Shown: positions 7,384 to 16,276, numbered from the stretch's first letter. The stretch is DNA of 64,000 bases from Blautia_A aquisgranensis (GCF_040096615.1 NZ_JBBMEJ010000006.1:1-64000); one strand, 5' to 3'. A program made the numbers and translations. The notes: generated by a model not told the origin, from the letters alone.

Positions 7384-8542
7384 CTTTCTTCATGAGATCC
7401 ATGATCTTTTCGTTGCTGGAACGAACTTTCTCAACGGATACATCATGATTGATGATATCAATGATACTTGCAAGATATTTGCTCATGTTCGCTTCGATAT
7501 AGTAAGGACGTTCAAGAAGCTCAGGAGTACGGTAGTTAAGGTTGGTTGTGATAACTCTGTCCAGCCAGCCTTTTTCGTAGTATTCGTCGAATTTGGATAA
7601 TCCGTCTGTGAACAGACCGTAGGTAGTGCAGACGAAGACACGTCCTGCTTTACGTTCTTTCAGCTGACGGGCAACATCGAGCATGCTTTCTCCGGAGGAA
7701 ATCATATCGTCGATGATGACAACGTCCTTGCCTTCTACAGAGTCACCCAGGAACTCATGGGCAACGATCGGGTTCTTGCCGTTGACAACTGTGGAGTAAT
7801 CACGACGTTTGTAGAACATACCCATATCGACTCCAAGAATATTGGAGAAATATACAGCACGTGACATAGCACCCTCATCAGGACTGATGATCATAAGATG
7901 ATCATTGTCAAGCTTGAAATCCGGAATGTTCTTAACCAGTGCCTTCAGGAACTGATAAGTCGGGAAGAAGTTATCAAAGCCTTTCAGCGGAATGGAGTTC
8001 TGTACACGTGGATCATGTGCATCAAAAGTGATGATGTTGGAAACTCCCATCTCGCTTAATTCGCGAAGAGCAAGTGCACAGTCAAGGGATTCTCTCTTGG
8101 TACGTCTGTGCTGACGTCCTTCGTAAAGGAACGGCATGATGACATTGATACGGTGAGCTTTTCCGGTAGCTGCGGAGATGATTCTCTTAAGATCCTGATA
8201 ATGATTATCCGGAGACATATGGTTCTCATGACCGCATACAGAATAGGTGAGACTGTAGTTGGTAACGTCTACCATGATGTAAAGATCAGTTCCGCGGACG
8301 GATTCCTTGATGTAACCCTTACCTTCACCGGTTCCAAAACGAGGGCATTCGCAGTCTACAAGGAAAGATTTCTCTGTATAGCCCTGAGGGATGATCGTGG
8401 ATTTCTTGGCTGCTACAAGTTCTTTACGGAATTTAACCAGCTTTTTGTCAACCTCCTCGGCCAGGTCGCGGCATCCTGCGAGTGCTGCAATGCGGATCGG
8501 GGCAACAGGCATAGACTTTTCCAGCAATTCTATGTTTGGCAT
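7370..8542 (-). CDS. prs: Ribose-phosphate pyrophosphokinase (PRPP synthetase)
   Basis: 390 residues, clearly longer than the usual 310-320. It makes PRPP from ribose 5-phosphate and ATP for purine, pyrimidine, His, Trp and NAD synthesis. Recognisable parts are VTNYSLTY...DNHYQDLKRII (ATP-side loop), NVIMPFLYEGRQHRR (flexible loop with catalytic basic residues), ITFDAHDPRVQNSIP, the ISPDEGAMSRA motif and the PRPP-binding loop VVIIDDMISSGES. The long N-terminal segment (SFLVDCECPRFGTGEGKG) belongs to the atypical form common in Lachnospiraceae. The start follows TAGGAGGAA. It may be regulated through the palindrome in its promoter. Confidence 0.93.
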   Translation of the reverse strand: MPNIELLEKSMPVAPIRIAALAGCRDLAEEVDKKLVKFRKELVAAKKSTIIPQGYTEKSFLVDCECPRFGTGEGKGYIKESVRGTDLYIMVDVTNYSLTYSVCGHENHMSPDNHYQDLKRIISAATGKAHRINVIMPFLYEGRQHRRTKRESLDCALALRELSEMGVSNIITFDAHDPRVQNSIPLKGFDNFFPTYQFLKALVKNIPDFKLDNDHLMIISPDEGAMSRAVYFSNILGVDMGMFYKRRDYSTVVNGKNPIVAHEFLGDSVEGKDVVIIDDMISSGESMLDVARQLKERKAGRVFVCTTYGLFTDGLSKFDEYYEKGWLDRVITTNLNYRTPELLERPYYIEANMSKYLASIIDIINHDVSVEKVRSSNEKIMDLMKKVNEQ

Positions 8543-8585
8543 AATATTCCTCCTAAGTGTATGTCATAAAAAAATTCTCAGTCTA

Positions 8586-8615
8586 TTTATAACATCAGAC
8601 GCATGCGTCAGTCAA
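8586..8615 (-). promoter_or_regulatory. prs promoter with palindromic spacer
   Basis: On the minus strand, TTGACT (8610-8615) and TATAAA (8586-8591) are separated by 18 nt. The spacer holds a perfect 12-bp palindrome GACGCATGCGTC (8598-8609), a plausible operator. Confidence 0.6.
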
Positions 8616-8632
8616 GGTGTTTTCTCAAAGTG

Positions 8633-8661
8633 TTGATTTTTCGAGCCAAAGTTGTTATTAT
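8633..8661 (+). promoter_or_regulatory. Promoter of the DUF512-der-plsY group
   Basis: TTGATT (8633-8638), a 17-nt spacer and TATTAT (8656-8661), about 25 nt before the start of the downstream gene. It is divergent from the prs promoter. Confidence 0.6.
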
Positions 8662-8684
8662 ATACGGGATAGAAAAGGGAGATA

Positions 8685-10073
8685 ATGATGAAATTAAGAA
8701 AACATAAGATTTCCAGGGTGCTGCCCGACAGTATTGCCGAGGAGCTGGGGCTGGAGCCGGGGGACAGACTGATCTCTGTCAACGGACAGCTTGTGGAGGA
8801 TGTCTTCGATTACCGGTATCTCATGAATGAAGAACTGGTCGTGCTTCTTGTGGAGAAGCCGGACGGTGAAGAATGGGAGCTGGAGGTAGAGAAGGAATAT
8901 GAGGAAGACCTTGGAATAGAATTTGAGAACGGGGGACTGATGGATGACTATCGTTCCTGTTCAAATAAGTGCATTTTCTGTTTTATTGATCAGATGCCGC
9001 CGAATATGAGAGAGACCTTGTATTTCAAGGATGATGATTCTAGGCTTTCCTTTCTCCAGGGAAATTATGTGACGCTTACCAATATGAGTGAGCGGGATAT
9101 CGAGAGGGTGATCCGCTATCATCTGGAACCGATCAATATTTCATTTCAGGCTATGAATCCGGAGCTTCGCTGCCGGATGTTGCATAACCGTTTTGCGGGA
9201 AAGGCACTTGAGAAGGTAGACACACTTTATAATGCAGGGATCACCATGAATGGGCAGATCGTACTGTGCAAGGGTGTGAACGACGGTGAAGAGCTGGAAT
9301 ACAGCCTTGAGAAGCTTTCCGCTTATGCACCTGTGCTTCAGAGTGTTTCTGTAGTTCCGGTAGGGCTTACGAAATACCGGGAGGGACTTTTTCCACTGAA
9401 ATCTTTTGGCAAGGAAGATGCGGAGAAAGTACTGGAACAGATCGAACGCTGGCAGAAGATCATGATGGAAAGACATGGGATCCATTTTATCCATGCTTCC
9501 GATGAATGGTATATCCTGGCGGAAAGAGAGCTTCCCTGCGAGGAAGAGTATGATGGATATCTTCAGCTGGAGAACGGCGTGGGAATGTTAAGACTTCTGG
9601 AGACGGAAGTCCGGGAAACGCTTACAGAGCTTCAAGGAGATGACCGCCAGATAAAAGGAACCATTGCTACCGGCAAGCTGGCAGCACCTTTTATTCAGAA
9701 ATATATCCGGGAGATTCAGAAGAAATTTCCTCAAGTAGAGATTCAGGTCAGAACCATAGAGAATCATTTCTTTGGAGAGGAGATCACGGTGTCCGGGCTT
9801 ATCACAGGGCAGGATCTTAAAGGTCAGCTTTCCGGTCTCGACCTTGGAGAAAAACTGCTTCTTCCGTGCAGTATGATGAAAGGAGAGGAAGAGATCTTTC
9901 TGGATGATATGACGCTGGAGGAGCTTTCCGAGGCACTGGAAACAGAAATTGTAATCGTAGACACAGGAGGCTGTGATCTGGTGGAGGCCGTGATCAGTCC
10001 GCCGGAACATAAAAAAACAAGAAGGAGACAAATTTATGAGCAAACCAGTAGTAGCAATAGTGGGAAGGCCTAA
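8685..10073 (+). CDS. PDZ / radical SAM-like / DUF512 protein
   Basis: 462 residues in three parts. There is an N-terminal PDZ-like domain (ISRVLPDSIAEELGLEPGDR), then a Cys cluster CSNKCIFCFIDQ of CxxxCxxC type as in radical SAM proteins (about residues 88-100), and a C-terminal DUF512 domain (TIATGKLAAPFI through the VDTGGCDLVEAV end). This architecture (TIGR03279 family) is conserved in Firmicutes and Cyanobacteria and often precedes der, as here. The reaction is unknown; an Fe-S cluster is likely. It overlaps der by 38 nt, suggesting translational coupling. Confidence 0.88.
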   Translation: MMKLRKHKISRVLPDSIAEELGLEPGDRLISVNGQLVEDVFDYRYLMNEELVVLLVEKPDGEEWELEVEKEYEEDLGIEFENGGLMDDYRSCSNKCIFCFIDQMPPNMRETLYFKDDDSRLSFLQGNYVTLTNMSERDIERVIRYHLEPINISFQAMNPELRCRMLHNRFAGKALEKVDTLYNAGITMNGQIVLCKGVNDGEELEYSLEKLSAYAPVLQSVSVVPVGLTKYREGLFPLKSFGKEDAEKVLEQIERWQKIMMERHGIHFIHASDEWYILAERELPCEEEYDGYLQLENGVGMLRLLETEVRETLTELQGDDRQIKGTIATGKLAAPFIQKYIREIQKKFPQVEIQVRTIENHFFGEEITVSGLITGQDLKGQLSGLDLGEKLLLPCSMMKGEEEIFLDDMTLEELSEALETEIVIVDTGGCDLVEAVISPPEHKKTRRRQIYEQTSSSNSGKA

Positions 10074-11361
10074 TGTAGGTAAGTCCACTCTGTTCAATGC
10101 ACTGGCAGGTGATAATATTTCCATAGTAAAAGATACGCCAGGAGTAACACGAGACAGGATCTATGCAGATGTCACATGGCTTGACCGTACATTTACATTG
10201 ATCGATACCGGTGGAATCGAGCCGGACAGCAGCGATATCATTCTTTCCAGAATGAGAGAGCAGGCTCAGATCGCAATTGATACCGCAGATGTGATCATTT
10301 TTATCACAGATGTACGCCAGGGACTTGTAGATTCTGATGCAAAGGTAGCAGATATGCTCCGCCGCAGCGGTAAGCCGGTACGACTTGTGGTAAACAAAGT
10401 AGACAGCCATCAGAAATATATGATGGATGTTTATGAATTCTATAATCTTGGAATCGGAGAGCCAATCCCTGTTTCCGCAGCAAACAGACAGGGACTTGGT
10501 GATATGTTGGATGAGGTGATCAAGGAGTTTCCGGACAAGAATGAGGAAGAGGATCAGGATGACATCCCGAAGATCGCTATCGTAGGTAAGCCTAACGTAG
10601 GAAAATCTTCTCTGATTAACAAGCTTCTGGGTGAGGAGCGAGTGATCGTATCCAATATTGCCGGAACCACACGAGACGCCATTGATACTAAGGTTACATG
10701 GAACAATAAGGACTATATATTTATTGATACAGCAGGACTTCGTCGTAAAGGTAAAGTCAAAGAAGAAATCGAGCGTTACAGTGTGATCCGTACAGTAACT
10801 GCTGTAGAGCGTGCAGATGTGGTTGTTGTTGTGATCGATGCGTCTGAGGGAGTAACCGAGCAGGATGCGAAGATCGCCGGAATCGCTCATGATAGAGGTA
10901 AGGGTATTATCGTAGCTGTAAACAAATGGGATGCCATTGAGAAGAATGATAAGACCATTTACAGGCATACAGAGAAGATCCGTCAGATTCTTTCCTTTAT
11001 GCCATATGCACAGATCATTTTTATCTCTGCAAAAACAGGCCAGAGACTTCCGAAACTTTTCGAGAATATCGACATGGTCATTGAGAACCAGACACTTCGT
11101 ATTCAGACAGGTGTTCTCAACGAGATTCTTTCCGAGGCCGTAGCGCTTCAGCAGCCGCCGTCTGACCGTGGACGCAGACTGAAGATCTTCTACATGACTC
11201 AGGTTGCGGTGAAGCCACCGACATTTGTTATTTTCGTTAACGATAAAGAACTTATGCACTTCTCCTATGTAAGATATCTGGAGAATAAGATCAGAGATGC
11301 CTTCGGATTTTCCGGAACTTCCCTGAAATTCATCATCCGCGAGCGCGGGGAAAAGGAATAA
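10036..11361 (+). CDS. der: Double GTPase Der (EngA), ribosome assembly
   Basis: 441 residues with two tandem G domains: G1 GRPNVGKSTL (about residue 10) and GKPNVGKSSL (about 184), G3 DTGGI and DTAGL, G4 NKVD and NKWD, then a C-terminal KH-like domain. Der is essential for 50S subunit maturation. The Shine-Dalgarno AGAAGGAGA lies inside the end of the preceding gene, and plsY starts 3 nt after the stop. Confidence 0.98.
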   Translation: MSKPVVAIVGRPNVGKSTLFNALAGDNISIVKDTPGVTRDRIYADVTWLDRTFTLIDTGGIEPDSSDIILSRMREQAQIAIDTADVIIFITDVRQGLVDSDAKVADMLRRSGKPVRLVVNKVDSHQKYMMDVYEFYNLGIGEPIPVSAANRQGLGDMLDEVIKEFPDKNEEEDQDDIPKIAIVGKPNVGKSSLINKLLGEERVIVSNIAGTTRDAIDTKVTWNNKDYIFIDTAGLRRKGKVKEEIERYSVIRTVTAVERADVVVVVIDASEGVTEQDAKIAGIAHDRGKGIIVAVNKWDAIEKNDKTIYRHTEKIRQILSFMPYAQIIFISAKTGQRLPKLFENIDMVIENQTLRIQTGVLNEILSEAVALQQPPSDRGRRLKIFYMTQVAVKPPTFVIFVNDKELMHFSYVRYLENKIRDAFGFSGTSLKFIIRERGEKE

Positions 11362-11364
11362 AAT

Positions 11365-12012
11365 ATGGAACGAATTATTTGTCTTGTTATCGGTTATATA
11401 TGCGGACTTTTTCAGACTGGCTATATTATAGGAAAGGTTCACAAGACAGATATCAGGGAACATGGCAGCGGAAATGCAGGAACGACCAATGCTTTTCGTA
11501 CCTTTGGAAAAAAAGCGGGAGCACTTACCCTGCTTGGGGACTGCCTGAAATGTGTGATCGCGATCGTGATCGTCCGGATGATCTATGGCAGATCCATGAG
11601 CAATATTCTTCCACTGCTGACACTTTATGGGGCATTCGGCTGTATTCTGGGACATAATTTTCCGATTTCCATGAACTTTCGTGGCGGTAAGGGAATCGCA
11701 GCTTCTGTTGGAATGATCCTTGCTTTTGACTGGAGAATTTTTATTGTCTGTGCAGCGATCTTTTTCGTTTTGTTTTTTGCAACGCATTATGTATCGCTCT
11801 GTTCACTTAGCGCTTATGCAGCTGCGCTTATTATGGTGATCGTTTTCGGCAGTATGGGATCTTATGGGATGGACCACTCACATACGATCGAGCTTTATAT
11901 TGTGATGGCTGCGATGACAGCGATGGCATTTTACAGGCACAGAGCCAATATTGGAAGATTGCTCCATGGAACTGAGAGCAAAGTGTTCCTGAACAGTAAG
12001 AATAAAAAATAA
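11365..12012 (+). CDS. plsY: Acyl-phosphate:glycerol-3-phosphate acyltransferase PlsY
   Basis: A 215-residue membrane protein with several transmembrane helices. It transfers acyl groups from acyl-phosphate to glycerol 3-phosphate, the first committed step of phospholipid synthesis in Gram-positives. Family motifs are present: GYIIGK near the N-terminus, HGSGNAGTTNAFRTFG (motif 1), GHNFPISMNFRGGKGIA (motif 2) and HRANIGRLLHGTE (motif 3). It is coupled to der and followed by gpsA, which makes its substrate. Confidence 0.96.
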   Translation: MERIICLVIGYICGLFQTGYIIGKVHKTDIREHGSGNAGTTNAFRTFGKKAGALTLLGDCLKCVIAIVIVRMIYGRSMSNILPLLTLYGAFGCILGHNFPISMNFRGGKGIAASVGMILAFDWRIFIVCAAIFFVLFFATHYVSLCSLSAYAAALIMVIVFGSMGSYGMDHSHTIELYIVMAAMTAMAFYRHRANIGRLLHGTESKVFLNSKNKK

Positions 12013-12087
12013 CGATGCCTGAGGTCAGGACGGTATCACAACAATAATAAAAATCATCAATCAGTAAAGAAATAAGAGGTAGAATTT

Positions 12088-13098
12088 ATGGCAAAGATCA
12101 GCGTACTGGGTTCTGGAAGCTGGGGATCGGCTCTGGCACTTCTTCTCCATAATAATGGTCATGAAGTTCTTCTCTGGTCAGCGAGACCGGAGGATGCCAG
12201 AAAGCTCCGCGAGACGAGAGAAAATCCGACCAGACTTCCGGGAGTGCACCTTCCGGAAAAAATTGAGATCATGACAGATCTGGAGCGTGCGTTACGTGAT
12301 GCGGATGCAGCAGTGCTGGCAGTAGCTTCCCCTTATATCAGAAGCACTGCACATAAGATGGCACCTTTTGTCAGGGAAGGTCAGAAGATCGTCAATGTTG
12401 CAAAAGGCATTGAGGAAAAAACGCTTAAGACACTCAGCGAAGTGATCGAAGAAGAAATTCCCCAGGGAGATGTTGCTGTGCTTTCCGGACCGAGCCATGC
12501 AGAGGAGGTAGGAAGAGGAATTCCTACAACCTGTGTGGTAAGCGCGCATACACAGGAAACAGCAGAGTATCTTCAGAGCATTTTTATGAGCCCTGTTTTC
12601 CGTGTATATACAACACCGGATCTTCTCGGCGTTGAGCTGGGTGGCTCTCTGAAGAATGTGATCGCACTGGCAGCAGGAACTGCGGACGGTCTGGGGTATG
12701 GAGATAATACAAAAGCGGCATTGATCACCAGAGGTATTACAGAGATCGCCAGACTTGGAAAGAAAATGGGAGCTCAGATGGAAACCTTCTACGGACTTTC
12801 CGGAATCGGAGATCTGATCGTTACCTGTGCAAGTGTACACAGCCGTAACCGAAAAGCCGGATACCTGATCGGCCAGGGACGGACAATGGAACAGGCTATG
12901 GATGAAGTACAGATGGTTGTGGAAGGTGTTTATTCCGCGAGAGCAGCGAGAGAGCTTGCTGAGAAGTATGAGGTTGAAATGCCGATCATAACAGAAGTGA
13001 ATAAAGTGCTTTTTGAAGGGAAACCGGCAGCAGAAGCGGTTATGGATCTGATGCTGCGTGATAAGAAAGTCGAGACACCAATGCTTCCATGGAAATAG
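12088..13098 (+). CDS. gpsA: Glycerol-3-phosphate dehydrogenase [NAD(P)+]
   Basis: 336 residues. It reduces dihydroxyacetone phosphate to glycerol 3-phosphate, the acceptor used by PlsY. The Rossmann motif GSGSWGSALA is at residues 7-16; other signatures are LSGPSHAEEV, ELGGSLKNVIALAAG (catalytic Lys), NTKAALITRG and GLSGIGDLIVTC with NRKAG. It starts after AAGAGGT, 75 nt after plsY, and is closed by a strong terminator. Confidence 0.97.
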   Translation: MAKISVLGSGSWGSALALLLHNNGHEVLLWSARPEDARKLRETRENPTRLPGVHLPEKIEIMTDLERALRDADAAVLAVASPYIRSTAHKMAPFVREGQKIVNVAKGIEEKTLKTLSEVIEEEIPQGDVAVLSGPSHAEEVGRGIPTTCVVSAHTQETAEYLQSIFMSPVFRVYTTPDLLGVELGGSLKNVIALAAGTADGLGYGDNTKAALITRGITEIARLGKKMGAQMETFYGLSGIGDLIVTCASVHSRNRKAGYLIGQGRTMEQAMDEVQMVVEGVYSARAARELAEKYEVEMPIITEVNKVLFEGKPAAEAVMDLMLRDKKVETPMLPWK

Positions 13099-13129
13099 AC
13101 TTCTGAGAATCTTATATAAGTATGCATAA

Positions 13130-13187
13130 TAAAAAAGGATATCCGTATGGACCACATTTATATGGTCTTACAGGATATCCTTTTTGT
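13130..13187 (+). terminator. Terminator after gpsA
   Basis: AAAAAAGGATATCC pairs with GGATATCCTTTTT, with an inner GGACCA/TGGTC stem. It can act on either strand, serving gpsA and the convergent aldo/keto reductase. Confidence 0.85.
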
Positions 13188-13286
13188 TTATAATAAATTG
13201 TGGAACAGCTGTCTAACATGGAACTTACGCAGCGAAAGTGTATTGCAAAATCCGTCTGATTTAACTTAGGCAAACACCTGAAAAGA

Positions 13287-14114
13287 TCAGAATTGAATAT
13301 CCCGAAGGTCTTCAGGAACATGTGAGGTATGAAGATCTTCGTTTAAGGTATCGATGATTGCCATATCTTCATCCTCAATATTGAAATCAAAGATATCACC
13401 ATTGCTTCGGATACGTTCAGGATTTACAGACTTCGGAATCACGGAAATTCCTTTCTGAATCGCCCAGCGAAGTCCGATCTGTGCCGGCGTTCTGGCGTAT
13501 TTTGTTCCCAGAACACACATAACATCATTATCAAGATAGGCTCCCCGTGCCAGTGGAGCATAGGCCTGCACCTGAATTCCATAAGCCTTGCAGTATTCAA
13601 TCAGCTCAGAAGGATAGCAGAGCGGATGACATTCAATCTGATTTACAGCCGGAACAATACCGGAAACCTTACGCAGCTCTTCCAGATGACGGATATCAAA
13701 ATTGCTGACGCCGATACTTAAGGCACGCCCGGATTCCAGAATCTTCTCAAGCTCCTTCCAGGTGCTTAAGTAGCACCCCGGAACCGGCCAGTGGATCAGA
13801 TAAAGATCTACATAGCTCAGTTTCAGACGATCCAGACTGCGGGAAAAAGCACCCTGCACATCACCAAGACGCTGGGCAGTATTCCAGATCTTACTTGTGA
13901 TAAAGAGATCTTTACGAGGAATCCCGCATTTGGCGATTGCTTTACCGACACTTTCTTCGTTCTTGTAAACGGAAGCAGTATCAATCATACGGTAACCGGC
14001 GGAAATAGCAGAAGTAACGGCGGCTTCCGCCTGTACGTCATCGGGTAGTTTATATACACCAAGCCCCAGCAGGGGCATTTCTCTGTCGTTGTTCAGAAAA
14101 ACAGTTTCTCTCAA
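13287..14114 (-). CDS. Aldo/keto reductase, TTG start
   Basis: 275 residues of the AKR superfamily (2,5-diketo-gluconate reductase-like), a cytosolic NADPH-dependent carbonyl reductase of unknown natural substrate. The catalytic tetrad is visible: Asp and Tyr in RMIDTASVYKNE, Lys in ITSKIW and His in DLYLIHWPV. Cofactor loops are GVSNF and VIPKSVNPERI. The chosen start is the TTG at 14114, since AAGGAGG lies 7 nt ahead. A longer frame from an upstream ATG (14168) would run through the ribosome-binding site. It is flanked by unrelated genes and is probably monocistronic. Confidence 0.9.
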   Translation of the reverse strand: MRETVFLNNDREMPLLGLGVYKLPDDVQAEAAVTSAISAGYRMIDTASVYKNEESVGKAIAKCGIPRKDLFITSKIWNTAQRLGDVQGAFSRSLDRLKLSYVDLYLIHWPVPGCYLSTWKELEKILESGRALSIGVSNFDIRHLEELRKVSGIVPAVNQIECHPLCYPSELIEYCKAYGIQVQAYAPLARGAYLDNDVMCVLGTKYARTPAQIGLRWAIQKGISVIPKSVNPERIRSNGDIFDFNIEDEDMAIIDTLNEDLHTSHVPEDLRDIQF

Positions 14115-14213
14115 AATAATTCCTCCTTGTATGTTCTGTTTCTCGCACTTTTTGCTATTATAGCACAAAAATATGAAAGAATCACATCAAATATATTACA
14201 AAAGTGATAAAGC

Positions 14214-14228
14214 TTGTACACTGTACAA
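14214..14228. promoter_or_regulatory. Perfect inverted repeat, possible operator
   Basis: TTGTACA-C-TGTACAA, seven base pairs each side of a central C, lies between the aldo/keto reductase and the Wood-Ljungdahl cluster. It is about 100 nt from the reductase start and 140 nt from the promoter of the His-rich gene. The surrounding 14115-14461 stretch is AT-rich and holds no convincing gene. Confidence 0.4.
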
Positions 14229-14368
14229 ATGTATATATAAGTAATATTTTGTGGTTTGGAGAAACTAACTTCGTTAAAATTGAAACAATCGGGTTAAAAT
14301 GCTGTCAATGTTTTGAAAAAAGAGGAAAAAACGAGACGGAATTTTGGCTATTTTTTATAATAAATTTC

Positions 14369-14397
14369 TTGATAATGGAAGCGAAAAGATGTATAAT
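14369..14397 (+). promoter_or_regulatory. Promoter at the head of the Wood-Ljungdahl cluster
   Basis: TTGATA (14369-14374), a 17-nt spacer and a perfect TATAAT (14392-14397), about 65 nt before the His-rich gene. It is the most upstream promoter with good spacing for the metF-cooC-acs run. Confidence 0.7.
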
Positions 14398-14461
14398 GAA
14401 TTTAATTGATAAATTCTTGTCATGAGCGTGTCCGCCATGCGGATACAGGAAAGGGGTATTT

Positions 14462-14854
14462 ATGCATTTAATCAAAGATGAGAACGGCAATCTTGTTCAG
14501 CATGGACATGCTGACAGCCATGAACATACACATGAGCATACACATGAGGATGGTATGACTCACAGCCATACACACAGCCATGCAGAAGGAGACAGCCACT
14601 GCCATACACACGGAGAGGGACATTGCGGATCCTGTGAATCCGGAGACTGTAAGAATGAGACAGTAGCGCTTCTTACTTACATGCTGCAGCATAATGAACA
14701 TCATGCAGCAGAATTGGATCAGATGGCAGACAATCTCAAAAAACTGAATATGGACGCAGCAGCAAAAACAATTAAAGAAGCCGTTGCTGATTTCCAGAAA
14801 GGAAATATGAGACTGGGACTTGCTCTTACACTGGTAAAAGAAGAGCTTAAATAA
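14462..14854 (+). CDS. Histidine-rich metal-binding protein
   Basis: 130 residues. Residues 14-65 are extraordinarily His-rich with HxH and HxC repeats (HEHTHEHTHED, HSHTHSHAEG, HCHTHGEGHCGSC), a form seen in nickel or zinc storage and chaperone proteins. The remaining 65 residues are a compact helical domain (LLTYMLQHNEHHAAELDQM). It has no signal peptide, so it acts in the cytosol. It is followed at once by cooT and lies upstream of two cooC genes and the nickel enzymes AcsA and AcsB, so nickel buffering for CODH/ACS is the likely role. The metal identity is inferred. Confidence 0.8.
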   Translation: MHLIKDENGNLVQHGHADSHEHTHEHTHEDGMTHSHTHSHAEGDSHCHTHGEGHCGSCESGDCKNETVALLTYMLQHNEHHAAELDQMADNLKKLNMDAAAKTIKEAVADFQKGNMRLGLALTLVKEELK

Positions 14855-14914
14855 ACGACAGAGAGATTTTGACAGCGCGGCAGCGGAACAGGCTGCTTAT
14901 TGGAGGAAATGATT

Positions 14915-15097
14915 ATGTGTCTTGCAACTGTTTATAAAGAGGAAGATAATTCTGTGATTTTTAAGAATGTAAGCCGTATTGACGTGGACGGAAATAAACT
15001 GATACTTCGCGATATCATGGGTGAAGAACGCGTGGTAGAGGGAAGCATTCTTATGGTGGATCTGGCAAACAGCATTGTGAAGCTTCAGTGCGATTAA
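14915..15097 (+). CDS. cooT: CooT-like small nickel-binding protein
   Basis: 60 residues starting MCLATVY. The N-terminal Met-Cys pair and the following beta-rich sequence match CooT, a dimeric nickel-binding protein first described beside carbon monoxide dehydrogenase genes; the Cys2 position is the nickel-site residue in that family. The start is the ATG following GGAGG, not the in-frame ATG 15 nt upstream. It is placed between the His-rich protein and metF, consistent with nickel delivery to CODH/ACS. Confidence 0.82.
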   Translation: MCLATVYKEEDNSVIFKNVSRIDVDGNKLILRDIMGEERVVEGSILMVDLANSIVKLQCD

Positions 15098-15127
15098 CAC
15101 GATCAGCGATAGCTTTGCAAGATGTGA

Positions 15128-15157
15128 TCTGAGGAGATGTTGGGAATCATCCTCAGA
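15128..15157 (+). other. Intercistronic stem-loop between cooT and metF
   Basis: A perfect 8-bp inverted repeat TCTGAGGA/TCCTCAGA (15128-15135, 15150-15157) with a 14-nt loop and no T-tract after it. It is therefore more likely an mRNA processing or stabilising element than a terminator. Confidence 0.5.
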
Positions 15158-15185
15158 ATAAAAGAAAAACGTGGAGGGACGATTC

Positions 15186-16118
15186 ATGAAATTATCAGAG
15201 GCAATGCAGAAAAAAATGTTGCTTTCTTTTGAACTTTTTCCACCAAAAACCGAAAAAGGTATGACAAACCTGCCGGGAACCATCGAACATCTTATGAAGT
15301 ACAGACCGGAATATATTTCCTGTACTTATGGCGCAGGCGGCGGAAATGTCGGCGCCAACAGGGAAGTATGCCAGATGATCAAGAATGCGGGAACGATTCC
15401 TGTGACGCATTTCACCGTGATCAAGAATACAAAAGAGGGAATCCGTGAGCAGCTTCAACAGTATCTTGCGGAAGGCGTTGATCATATGCTTGCTCTCAGA
15501 GGAGATATTCCTCTTGGTGAGACAACCACCTGTGGGGATTTCAACTATGCAACAGATCTGGTCAAGTTCGTGCGAGATGAGTTTGGCGATAAATTTGAGA
15601 TTGCGGTCGCAGGTTCACCGGAAGGACATATTGCATGCAGAAGTCTGGATGCAGATATCGCAGTTCTGAGACAGAAGCAGGACAATGGCGCTGATTATAT
15701 TATGACACAGCTCTGCTGGGATATGGAACAGTTTAAATACTGGCTGGATGCGATTCGTGAGGCCGGAATTACGATACCGGTAGATGTTGGCGTTATGCCA
15801 ATTCTGGATCAGGCGGCGACCATTAACATGGCACTTTCACGTAATGGCTGTGTGATGGACAGAGAACTTTGCAGACTGATTTCCAGAAACTGGCTGTTCC
15901 CGAATCCGTTTAATGCGAAAGATTCAGACGGAAAACCGTTTGATATGTTCTATGAGGATAAGATCAGACGCTTTAAAGAAGAAGGAATCGAATATACGAT
16001 CAGGCAGATCGATGAATATCGTGCGTTGGGAGTTGACGGAATTCATCTTTATGCACTGAATAAGTGGAAGGATGTATCGGAGATCATTGACCGATCCGGG
16101 CTTCGGACACTTATATAA
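15186..16118 (+). CDS. metF: 5,10-Methylenetetrahydrofolate reductase, large (MetF) subunit
   Basis: 310 residues of the MTHFR TIM barrel with FAD. It reduces methylene-THF to methyl-THF, the last step of the methyl branch before AcsE. Signatures are SFELFPPKTEKG (catalytic Glu near the N-terminus), CTYGAGG, HMLALRGD and VAGSPEGH. The start is taken at the ATG after GGAGGG; an earlier in-frame ATG (15171) lies within that region. No metV (zinc/Fe-S small subunit) or rnfC2 partner lies next to it, unlike several other acetogens, so the electron donor cannot be told from context. Confidence 0.93.
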   Translation: MKLSEAMQKKMLLSFELFPPKTEKGMTNLPGTIEHLMKYRPEYISCTYGAGGGNVGANREVCQMIKNAGTIPVTHFTVIKNTKEGIREQLQQYLAEGVDHMLALRGDIPLGETTTCGDFNYATDLVKFVRDEFGDKFEIAVAGSPEGHIACRSLDADIAVLRQKQDNGADYIMTQLCWDMEQFKYWLDAIREAGITIPVDVGVMPILDQAATINMALSRNGCVMDRELCRLISRNWLFPNPFNAKDSDGKPFDMFYEDKIRRFKEEGIEYTIRQIDEYRALGVDGIHLYALNKWKDVSEIIDRSGLRTLI

Positions 16119-16210
16119 GAAACATTAGAGATATTAATTAAATTGAATACGGATTTCCGGCACAGTGCGGAGGCGCCAGAATAAGAAAGATATGAACGTA
16201 TCTATATATA

Positions 16211-16276
16211 CGGGCACCTCCTATGTACGCCGAGCGTATGAGATTTTACTTACTAAAATCAGGAGGTGCCCGTTTT
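16211..16276 (+). promoter_or_regulatory. Structured leader masking the cooC ribosome-binding site
   Basis: A perfect 12-bp stem joins CGGGCACCTCCT (16211-16222) to AGGAGGTGCCCG (16261-16272). It encloses two further hairpins, TACGC-cga-GCGTA and GATTTTA-cttac-TAAAATC, giving a three-way junction. The 3' arm is the complete Shine-Dalgarno of cooC, and the 5' arm CACCTCCT imitates the 16S rRNA 3' tail. TTTT follows the stem, so it could also terminate transcription. This implies conditional expression of cooC; the signal is unknown. The rest of the 16119-16276 gap shows only a small GCAC-a-GTGC repeat. Confidence 0.65.

Noticed and set aside
9994..11787. 597-codon antisense frame opposite der and plsY
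   Set aside because: Same reasoning: strong conserved motifs lie on the plus strand and the antisense product is low-complexity.
14204..14425. 73-codon open frame in the gap before the His-rich gene
   Set aside because: No ribosome-binding site, AT-driven composition, and it spans the likely promoter of the downstream gene.
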